Both the position numbers and the translations under genes were made by a program. Positions 1-9,241 of a DNA stretch of 64,000 bases are shown one piece after another. The stretch covers positions 2,530,501-2,594,500 of the forward strand of contig NZ_OY762653.1 of NCBI RefSeq assembly GCF_963666195.1. The letters run 5' to 3'. This DNA is from Trichococcus shcherbakoviae. Lineage in GTDB: Bacteria; Bacillota; Bacilli; Lactobacillales; Aerococcaceae. The notes under the pieces were generated by a model. It searched no databases. It was not told the DNA's origin and was given only the letters and a program-made list of their open reading frames with translations. The number at the start of each line of letters is the position of its first letter. Position 1 is the stretch's first letter.

Positions 1-2591
<2,591 letters not shown>

Positions 2592-2682
2592 TTTTTAAAA
2601 AGAAGAAAACTCAAGCGGTGTTTTCGGGTTCCCTTTAATTTTGTAGATTCAGTTTTGAGAGAACAACGTTCTCTTGAAAAAT

Positions 2683-2799
2683 GTGCGGTGACGATGGCAA
2701 GAAGGTCACACCTGTTCCCATCTCGAACACAGAAGTTAAGCTTCTTAGCGCCGATTGTAGTGAAGGGTTTCCCTTTGTGAGAGTAGGACGTTGCCGCGC
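2683..2799 (+). rRNA. 5S ribosomal RNA
   Basis: About 117 nt, placed some 90 nt after the 23S gene. The 5' strand GTGCGGTG pairs with the 3' TTGCCGCGC to form helix I, and the internal CCTGTTCCCATCTCGAACACAG stretch (2709 onward) is the classic 5S core. It belongs to the same rRNA-tRNA transcript as the flanking genes. Confidence 0.96.
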
Positions 2800-2809
2800 T
2801 TTTTGTTTT

Positions 2810-2883
2810 TCCGCAATAGCTCAGTTGGTAGTAGCGCATGACTGTTAATCATGATGTCGTAGGTTCGAGTCCTACTTGCGGAG
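2810..2883 (+). tRNA. tRNA-Asn (GTT)
   Basis: Acceptor arms TCCGCAA/TTGCGGA pair fully; the anticodon loop reads CTGTTAA with anticodon GTT; the T-arm has GGTTCGAGTCC. It is the first tRNA after the 5S gene. No 3' CCA is encoded. It decodes AAC/AAU and is a queuosine-type (GUN) tRNA, relevant to queG in this window. Confidence 0.97.
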
Positions 2884-2935
2884 TTTTTCGGTTTAGTCTC
2901 ATGCATTTGATATGAATAAGATTTTATCGGAACTT

Positions 2936-3024
2936 GGAGAGTTGTCCGAGCGGCCGAAGGAGCACGATTGGAAATCGTGTAGGCGGGTTAAACTGTCTCA
3001 AGGGTTCGAATCCCTTACTCTCCG
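2936..3024 (+). tRNA. tRNA-Ser (GGA)
   Basis: 89 nt with a long variable arm, as expected for a class II tRNA. Acceptor GGAGAGT/ACTCTCC pairs; anticodon GGA lies in GATTGGAAATC. Second tRNA of the operon. Confidence 0.97.
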
Positions 3025-3048
3025 TATTCCCAGTATAATAAATATCTT

Positions 3049-3120
3049 GGTCCGTTGGTCAAGCGGTTAAGACACCGCCCTTTCACGGCGGTAACACGGG
3101 TTCGATTCCCGTACGGATCA
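3049..3120 (+). tRNA. tRNA-Glu (TTC)
   Basis: Acceptor GGTCCGT/ACGGATC with one G-T pair, anticodon stem CCGCC/GGCGG around the loop CTTTCAC, anticodon TTC. 72 nt, typical for tRNA-Glu. Confidence 0.97.
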
Positions 3121-3137
3121 TTTATTACCAGCATTAT

Positions 3138-3210
3138 GGAGGTTTAGCTCAGCTGGGAGAGCGTCTGCCTTACAAGCAGAATGTCGGCGGTTCGATCCCG
3201 TCAACCTCCA
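3138..3210 (+). tRNA. tRNA-Val (TAC)
   Basis: Acceptor arms GGAGGTT/AACCTCC pair; anticodon stem TCTGC/GCAGA holds the loop CTTACAA with anticodon TAC. Only two bases separate it from the next tRNA. Confidence 0.97.
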
Positions 3211-3212
3211 TT

Positions 3213-3285
3213 GGTTCCGTGGTGTAGGGGTCAACATGCCTGCCTGTCACGCAGGAGATCGCGGGTTCAAATCCCGTCGGAGCCG
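3213..3285 (+). tRNA. tRNA-Asp (GTC)
   Basis: Acceptor GGTTCCG/CGGAGCC; anticodon stem CCTGC/GCAGG with loop CTGTCAC, anticodon GTC. One of the four queuosine-class tRNAs. Confidence 0.97.
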
Positions 3286-3303
3286 TTTTTTAAATTTTAT
3301 TTT

Positions 3304-3376
3304 GGTCTGATAGCTCAGTTGGTAGAGCACTTGATTGAAGCTCAAGGTGTCGGCGGTTCGAATCCGTCTCGGACCA
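3304..3376 (+). tRNA. tRNA-Phe (GAA)
   Basis: Acceptor GGTCTGA/TCGGACC; anticodon loop TTGAAGC gives anticodon GAA; 73 nt with a standard T-arm. Confidence 0.96.
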
Positions 3377-3389
3377 TTTTTTATATGTT

Positions 3390-3470
3390 GGAGGGATAGC
3401 GAAGTGGCTAAACGCGGCGGACTGTAAATCCGCTCTTTCGGGTTCGGCAGTTCGAATCTGCCTCCCTCCA
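3390..3470 (+). tRNA. tRNA-Tyr (GTA)
   Basis: 81 nt with the long variable arm usual for bacterial tRNA-Tyr. Acceptor GGAGGGA/TCCCTCC; anticodon GTA in GGACTGTAAATCC. A queuosine-class tRNA. Confidence 0.97.
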
Positions 3471-3503
3471 TTTTTTTTGGATTAAATTTCAAATTTGTTC
3501 CAT

Positions 3504-3574
3504 AGGGGTATAGTTTAAAGGTAGAACTACGGTCTCCAAAACCGTCAGTGTGGGTTCAAGTCCTACTACCCCTG
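3504..3574 (+). tRNA. tRNA-Trp (CCA)
   Basis: Acceptor AGGGGTA/TACCCCT; anticodon stem ACGGT/ACCGT with loop CTCCAAA, anticodon CCA. 71 nt. Confidence 0.97.
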
Positions 3575-3593
3575 TTTTTTAAATTAATATCAT

Positions 3594-3667
3594 GGCGATC
3601 GTGGCGAAGTGGTTAACGCACCGGTTTGTGGATCCGGCACTCGTGGGTTCAATTCCCATCGGTCGCC
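3594..3667 (+). tRNA. tRNA-His (GTG)
   Basis: Anticodon GTG in CCGGTTTGTGGATCCGG. The run GGCGATCG at the 5' end supplies the extra encoded G at position -1 that tRNA-His needs, pairing with the last C of the 3' arm. A queuosine-class tRNA. The 3' boundary may be one base longer. Confidence 0.95.
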
Positions 3668-3675
3668 CTCTTTAT

Positions 3676-3747
3676 TGGGCTATCGCCAAGCGGTAAGGCA
3701 ACAGACTTTGACTCTGTCATTCGTTGGTTCGAATCCAGCTAGCCCAG
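3676..3747 (+). tRNA. tRNA-Gln (TTG)
   Basis: Acceptor TGGGCTA/TAGCCCA; anticodon stem CAGAC/CTCTG-type pairing around loop TTTGACT, anticodon TTG. 72 nt. Confidence 0.96.
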
Positions 3748-3770
3748 TTTTTTTCAAATAGCAACATCTC

Positions 3771-3841
3771 GGCGGTATAGCCAAGTGGTAAGGCACAGGT
3801 CTGCAAAACCTCTATCACCGGTTCAAATCCGGTTACCGCCT
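3771..3841 (+). tRNA. tRNA-Cys (GCA)
   Basis: Acceptor GGCGGTA/TACCGCC; anticodon stem AGGTC/AACCT-type with GCA anticodon (CTGCAAA loop); T-arm GGTTCAAATCC. 71 nt. Confidence 0.96.
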
Positions 3842-3879
3842 TTCCGATAGGTGATCTATCGTAATTAATTTATTATCAT

Positions 3880-3963
3880 GCCGGCGTGGCGGAATTGGCA
3901 GACGCGCTGGACTCAAAATCCAGTGCCCGCAAGGGCGTGCCGGTTCGACCCCGGCCGCCGGTA
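3880..3963 (+). tRNA. tRNA-Leu (CAA)
   Basis: 84 nt class II tRNA with a variable arm (GCCCGCAAGGGC). Acceptor GCCGGCG/CGCCGGT; stem CTGGA/TCCAG encloses loop CTCAAAA, anticodon CAA. It is the last tRNA of the operon and is followed by a terminator. Confidence 0.96.
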
Positions 3964-3974
3964 TCAGACAAATA

Positions 3975-4016
3975 AACCTGTAACGATGATTTCATCGTTG
4001 CAGGCTTATTTTTTTT
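3975..4016 (+). terminator. Rho-independent terminator of the rRNA-tRNA operon
   Basis: The arms CCTGTAACGATGA and TCATCGTTGCAGG pair almost perfectly across a 2-nt loop, followed by CTT and a run of T. It ends the rrn-tRNA transcript. Confidence 0.85.
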
Positions 4017-4045
4017 GCATAGCGAATCGTAGTTTGGGTTATAAT
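4015..4045 (+). promoter_or_regulatory. Predicted promoter of the GNAT gene
   Basis: TTGCAT at 4015-4020 and TATAAT at 4040-4045 are separated by 19 bp, slightly longer than ideal. Transcription would begin near 4052, so the ATG at 4053 would sit at the very 5' end of the mRNA; this supports translation from the ATG at 4083. Confidence 0.55.
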
Positions 4046-4082
4046 ATAACCAGTGAATTTACATGCGAAAGTGGGTAGGGTG

Positions 4083-4571
4083 ATGGATATCGTTGTCAGA
4101 AAATATAGCGAAAATGATTTGGGGGAAATGACCAAAATTTGGAATCATGTCGTCATGGAAGGTCAGTATTTTCCACAAGAAAACGGCTTATCATTGGAGG
4201 AAGCGGCAGCCTTTTTCGCGGAACAGTCTTTTACCGGCGTGGCGGAAGAAGATGGCGCGATAGTTGGTTTGTATATTCTTCATCCCAACAATATAGGACG
4301 TTGCGGTCACATTGCGAATGCCTCTTACGCTGTTAAAGCTGATCAAAGAGGGAAGCGCATTGGCGAAAATCTTGTGGTGCATTCGTTGGAGATGGCTAAA
4401 GCGGCTGGATTCCGTATCATGCAGTTCAATGCTGTAGTCGCCAACAATAAGGGTGCGATCAGCCTTTATAAAAAGCTGGGCTTCAAAGAGTTGGGGACCA
4501 TTCCGGGTGGCTTTAAAATGGATGACGACACTTTTATGGACATCATTCCGTTTTATTTGGAATTGACCTGA
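4083..4571 (+). CDS. GNAT family N-acetyltransferase
   Basis: A 162-residue single-domain GNAT protein that should transfer an acetyl group from acetyl-CoA to an unknown amine. The acetyl-CoA pyrophosphate-binding loop is QRGKRIG (about 88-94), and the C-terminal motif NNKGAISLYKKLGF (about 121-134) is the typical motif B end (ALxLYxKxGF). I chose the ATG at 4083 over the in-frame ATG at 4053: GGGTAGGG lies just upstream of 4083, while 4053 coincides with the predicted transcription start. It has its own promoter after the tRNA terminator. The substrate is not predictable; such genes often modify small molecules or ribosomal proteins. Confidence 0.88.
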   Translation: MDIVVRKYSENDLGEMTKIWNHVVMEGQYFPQENGLSLEEAAAFFAEQSFTGVAEEDGAIVGLYILHPNNIGRCGHIANASYAVKADQRGKRIGENLVVHSLEMAKAAGFRIMQFNAVVANNKGAISLYKKLGFKELGTIPGGFKMDDDTFMDIIPFYLELT

Positions 4572-4616
4572 GTGGAAATCGCGCAAGTGGATATGGAATA
4601 CCCAGACAGACTTCTG

Positions 4617-4648
4617 TTGGCGCTACTCTTTTCCATTTGTTGTATACT
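4617..4648 (+). promoter_or_regulatory. Predicted promoter of the first MerR gene
   Basis: TTGGCG (4617-4622) and TATACT (4643-4648) are 20 bp apart. An over-long spacer is typical of promoters controlled by MerR proteins, which untwist the DNA to realign the two boxes. I see no copy here of the ACTTAA-N8-TTAAGT operator found at 7.4 kb. Confidence 0.45.
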
Positions 4649-4674
4649 GTATTCGAGAGAAAGGGTGATAGCAT

Positions 4675-5052
4675 ATGAATATCTCTGAAGCTGCAAAAAT
4701 TTCCGGGCTCACAGCTGCAACACTGCGTTATTATGAAAGTGAGGGCCTGATCCCGCCAGTTACCCGCAAAAATGGCGGTGTACGGGATTACCAAAAGGAC
4801 GATCTTGGTTGGATTGATTTTATTAAATGCATGCGCAGTGCCGGGATGTCGGTCGAGTCGCTGATTGAATATACGACCTTGTTCAGAAATGGGGAGCAGT
4901 CCGATGAAGCGCGCAAAAATATTTTGATCAGGGAAAGAGATCAACTGATTGCCAAACAGAAGGAAATCAGTGAAACGATCGAGAGGCTGAACGGAAAAAT
5001 CAAAAGCTTCGAAGGCACGCTGCGGGATTCTGAAGAGACCCTGGCCCATTGA
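4675..5052 (+). CDS. MerR family regulator, AdhR/NmlR-like (copy 1)
   Basis: A 125-residue MerR-type transcription factor. An N-terminal winged helix-turn-helix (about 1-70, starting NISEAAKISGLTAATLRYYE) is followed by the dimerisation coiled coil (about 80-120). Cys52 in FIKCMRSAG is at the position of the reactive cysteine of B. subtilis AdhR and of NmlR proteins, which sense aldehydes and other thiol-reactive compounds; that assignment comes from family knowledge. It closely resembles the product of the gene at 6981-7334 (same first residues, same Cys52), so the two look like a duplication flanking the DXS-like gene. AGAAAGGG precedes the ATG. Its targets are not identified. Confidence 0.88.
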   Translation: MNISEAAKISGLTAATLRYYESEGLIPPVTRKNGGVRDYQKDDLGWIDFIKCMRSAGMSVESLIEYTTLFRNGEQSDEARKNILIRERDQLIAKQKEISETIERLNGKIKSFEGTLRDSEETLAH

Positions 5053-5111
5053 GGTGATTTTTGTTCCGACTGAAGATCCGGTAACCGAACAGAATGATTT
5101 TCGATAAAACA

Positions 5112-5155
5112 AAAACCATCCAAGCGGACAGTTAAACGTCCGCTTGGATGGTTTT
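5112..5155. terminator. Bidirectional terminator between convergent MerR and DXS genes
   Basis: A perfect 18-bp inverted repeat (5112-5129 with 5138-5155) with an 8-nt loop, starting with AAAA and ending with TTTT, so it can stop transcription from both sides. Confidence 0.9.
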
Positions 5156-5178
5156 CTCATTATGCCAACAAAATCAGC

Positions 5179-6945
5179 CTAGGCCAATGTGTCCAAGATG
5201 TCTTTTACAATCAATTCAGGCGTCAGATGGAACTGCTCATAAAGCGTTTCGAGCGGAACATTGTCGGTAAATTCTTTTTTCGCGCCGAAATTCAAAACTT
5301 TGACAGCAGAAGCACCATAGAAAGAAGCAATCTGCTCACCGAAGCCACCAGCCAATGAACCGTCCTCGAGCGTGACGACCAAGTCATGGGTGGCTTCCAG
5401 TTCCTTCAGCGTATCTGCATCGACCTCGGTGATGGAGCGCGGATTGATCACGGTGATGTCCTCACCGGTTGCAGCCTTCATTTGCTCAGCGACTCGTTCG
5501 CCGAGAGAAAGGAAAGAACTGAGCGCCAAGACTGCAACTTTTTTGCCTTTGCGGATTATTTCATAAGTTGGCGATTGGAAGTCAGCCAGTGTATTTTCTC
5601 TGGAGACGACCGGTCCGTTCGGCAATCGGATGGCAATCGGCCCTTTTTCCTGTTGCAGCGCCCAATCCAGCATCGCAAGCAGTTCTTCCTTGCTTGTCGG
5701 CGCAAGATAGTTGAAATTAGGGATGCTCTTGATCAATGGAATGTCGAACAGTCCGTTATGCGTCACCGCCCCGCTTGAGATCTTCCCGCCGCTGATGATC
5801 AGTACGGCCGGCAATTCATTGATGGCCAGATCGTGCGACAACTGGTCATAGGCTCGCTGCAGGAAGGTGCTCGAGTGGAAAACGACCGGTTTGACGCCTT
5901 GGGAAGCCAGTCCTGCGGCGAATGTGATCGAGTGGCCTTCGGCGATGCCGACATCGAAATAATGCTCCGGATGCGCGGCTTGGAAGGCTTTCAGGCCGAA
6001 CATTCCCGGGATGGCCGCATTGATGGCAGCCAGTTTCATTTCATCCTCATCGACCTTTTTGATCAGATGATCCATGATGATGGAATTGTAGGATTCCCCG
6101 CTAGCCGATCCTAGGCTTTCGCCTGTTTCCAGGTTGAAAGGTGAACGCCAATGGTAGTTCGTTTTTTCCTGAGTGGCTTTTTCGTAGCCGTGGCCTTTTT
6201 CGGTGTGGACATGGAGCACGATCGGATGATCGATGTCTTTGATAGACTGGAAGGTTTCGATCAATTTTGCCAAATCATTTCCTTCCTCGAGGTAGCGGTA
6301 ATCAAAGCCCAGTGCTCTGAACGGATTGTTGGCTGCTTCCCCATTTGTCGCGCGCAGCTCGGCCAACGAACGGTAGAGGCCGCCGAAATTCTCATCGATT
6401 GACATTTCATTGTCGTTGACGATGATAATAAGATTGGCCCCCAATTCTGCCGCGTTGTTCAGGCCTTCGAAGGCGAGCCCACCGCTCAGGGAACCGTCAC
6501 CGATCAAGGCAACGACATTTCCCGTTTCCTTCTTCAGGTCCCGCGCTTTTGCCATGCCGACAGCGAGACTGATGGACGTGGAAGTATGCCCCACAGTGAA
6601 GAAGTCATGTTCGCTTTCATGCTGGGAAGTGTAGCCTGTGACGGAATCGAAGTTCTCTTTGTCGACGAAGCCGTGTTTGCGGCCTGTCAGAATTTTGTGA
6701 GGGTAGGACTGATGGGAAACATCCCAGACAATCTTGTCCTTTGGCGAATCGAAAACATGATGAAAAGCGATCGTCAATTCGGCGACACCCAAGTTGGGTC
6801 CGACATGGCCGCTGACCTGGCTGACTTTGTTCAGGACCAAGGTGCGGATTTCTCCAGCCAATTGTTCCATCTCAACGAGGTTCAGTGTCTTAACGTCTGC
6901 GGGACTGTTCACTTTGTCTATGATTGTTGTCTGTAGTGTATTCAA
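5179..6945 (-). CDS. dxs: 1-deoxy-D-xylulose-5-phosphate synthase-like enzyme
   Basis: Thiamine-diphosphate enzyme expected to condense pyruvate and glyceraldehyde 3-phosphate to 1-deoxy-D-xylulose 5-phosphate, precursor of MEP-pathway isoprenoids, thiamine and pyridoxal. The ThDP-binding motif starts GDGSLSGG (about 149) and ends VNDNE (about 176-180); GHTSTS (about 119) and the central transketolase domain with DVGIAEGHS are present. The predicted length is 588 residues, shorter than the usual 620-640. I set the start at a TTG at 6945, about 10 nt after AAAAGGAG; the frame stays open further upstream, but that part overlaps the MerR gene in another frame. It follows that MerR gene by 35 nt, so the two are probably one operon. 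No other MEP gene is in the window. Confidence 0.88.
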   Translation of the reverse strand: MNTLQTTIIDKVNSPADVKTLNLVEMEQLAGEIRTLVLNKVSQVSGHVGPNLGVAELTIAFHHVFDSPKDKIVWDVSHQSYPHKILTGRKHGFVDKENFDSVTGYTSQHESEHDFFTVGHTSTSISLAVGMAKARDLKKETGNVVALIGDGSLSGGLAFEGLNNAAELGANLIIIVNDNEMSIDENFGGLYRSLAELRATNGEAANNPFRALGFDYRYLEEGNDLAKLIETFQSIKDIDHPIVLHVHTEKGHGYEKATQEKTNYHWRSPFNLETGESLGSASGESYNSIIMDHLIKKVDEDEMKLAAINAAIPGMFGLKAFQAAHPEHYFDVGIAEGHSITFAAGLASQGVKPVVFHSSTFLQRAYDQLSHDLAINELPAVLIISGGKISSGAVTHNGLFDIPLIKSIPNFNYLAPTSKEELLAMLDWALQQEKGPIAIRLPNGPVVSRENTLADFQSPTYEIIRKGKKVAVLALSSFLSLGERVAEQMKAATGEDITVINPRSITEVDADTLKELEATHDLVVTLEDGSLAGGFGEQIASFYGASAVKVLNFGAKKEFTDNVPLETLYEQFHLTPELIVKDILDTLA

Positions 6946-6980
6946 ATCAAAATCGCTCCTTTTGGTTGTGTGTGCAGTTC

Positions 6981-7334
6981 TCAAGAATGTTCCTGCTCGT
7001 AGTGTTCTATTTTCTTGTTCAGTATTTCCAGTGTTTTTCCTAGTTCGTTGTAACGTTCTTCCATTTTTTTCTGTTCTTCTATCAGGATTTCCTTCCTGGC
7101 AACGACGGTTTCCGTTCCCTTGTCGAATAGGGCTGTGTATTCGATCAAGGATTCGATCGACAGACCGGCATTGCGCATGCATTTGATGAAATTGATCCAC
7201 CCGAGATCGGATTCTTGATATAACCGGACGCTGCCGTTTCCTCTTGTAACCGGCGGGATCAAGCCGATCCGTTCGTAATAACGCAAGGTCACCGCGGTCA
7301 GCCCTGATTTTTCTGCTGCTTCTGAAATATTCAT
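6981..7334 (-). CDS. MerR family regulator, AdhR/NmlR-like (copy 2)
   Basis: A 117-residue MerR regulator, paralogue of the gene at 4675. Winged HTH about 1-70 (NISEAAEKSGLTAVTLRYYE), then a coiled coil. It keeps Cys52 (FIKCMRNAG), the sensor position of AdhR. The start is ATG 7334, eight bases after AGAGG; a GTG at 7343 overlaps the Shine-Dalgarno and is less likely. It is transcribed with the DXS-like gene from a promoter at 7405-7375 whose 19-bp spacer carries an inverted repeat, so autoregulation is likely. The divergent glucosidase gene has a nearly identical operator, so this protein probably controls both transcripts. Confidence 0.9.
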   Translation of the reverse strand: MNISEAAEKSGLTAVTLRYYERIGLIPPVTRGNGSVRLYQESDLGWINFIKCMRNAGLSIESLIEYTALFDKGTETVVARKEILIEEQKKMEERYNELGKTLEILNKKIEHYEQEHS

Positions 7335-7374
7335 TTTTTTCACCTCTGCTTGGCATAATTTGTTTTATAGGCAA

Positions 7375-7405
7375 AGCTTACAACTTAAAGTTAAGGTTAA
7401 GTCAA
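7375..7405 (-). promoter_or_regulatory. MerR-type promoter/operator for merR-dxs
   Basis: On the minus strand TTGACT (7405-7400) and TAAGCT (7380-7375) are separated by 19 bp. The spacer region (7383-7402) reads ACTTAA-N8-TTAAGT, an inverted repeat. Both features are hallmarks of MerR-activated promoters. Confidence 0.75.
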
Positions 7406-7442
7406 GCAAAATTTTCAAATGGATAAAATTTCCTGTTTCCTG

Positions 7443-7473
7443 TTGACTTAAAGTCAAGGTTAAGTGGTAGAGT
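7443..7473 (+). promoter_or_regulatory. MerR-type promoter/operator for the glucosidase gene
   Basis: TTGACT (7443-7448) and TAGAGT (7468-7473) with a 19-bp spacer. The operator at 7446-7465 is ACTTAAAGTCAAGGTTAAGT, 19 of 20 identical to the one at 7383-7402 read on the same strand. The start codon follows at 7510. Confidence 0.75.
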
Positions 7474-7485
7474 TGAGTCAGTTGA

Positions 7486-8958
<1,473 letters not shown>

Positions 8959-9002
8959 GTTTGGAAAACTGATCCGACTCTATGCGCGTGACGCAATCTG
9001 GG

Positions 9003-9150
9003 CCTCAGCTCCGGTGAGGGGGCGCTCCCCGGAGTACGAAGGTAATTTTCGGCCGCAACTCCGGCGAAGGTCTCCTCATCGGAGATGGCAACTCAGAATA
9101 TTAGCTGAACTCCGGCGAAGCCGCTGTCCACCGGAGCTGGCGCAACAGCA
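9003..9150. repeat. Three near-tandem hairpin repeats, period about 50 bp
   Basis: CTCCGG recurs at 9009, 9059 and 9110, each followed 15-25 nt later by CGGAG, giving three stem-loops of the form (A)ACTCCGGCGAAG...CGGAGnTGGC. Inner sequences differ between units. They fill the gap between the glucosidase gene and the terminator of the yhgE-like gene. No open frame with a ribosome-binding site is seen, and no spacer-like regularity of a CRISPR. Confidence 0.75.
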
Positions 9151-9180
9151 GCGTCAGCCGTGCTGCACGCACCCAGAAAA

Positions 9181-9225
9181 GAAAAAAAAGAAAACACGCA
9201 CAGCCTATACCGGTGTGCGTGTTTT
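9181..9225 (-). terminator. Terminator of the yhgE-like gene
   Basis: AAAACACGCACA (9191-9202) pairs with TGTGCGTGTTTT (9214-9225). Read on the minus strand it is followed by a T-rich run (complement of the A-rich 9180-9194), so it ends the 9242-11881 transcript; the TTTT on the plus side may also serve readthrough from the left. Confidence 0.85.
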
Positions 9226-9241
9226 GGCATTCATAGAGTTT

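Noticed and set aside
3181-3492. Frames crossing the tRNA genes on both strands
   Set aside because: They run through tRNA-Val to tRNA-Tyr; the codons simply reflect T-arm sequences.
5179-7374. A longer reading of the DXS-like protein starting at 7374 (731 residues)
   Set aside because: The extra N-terminus overlaps the MerR gene in another frame, has no family similarity, and a TTG with AAAAGGAG lies at 6945.
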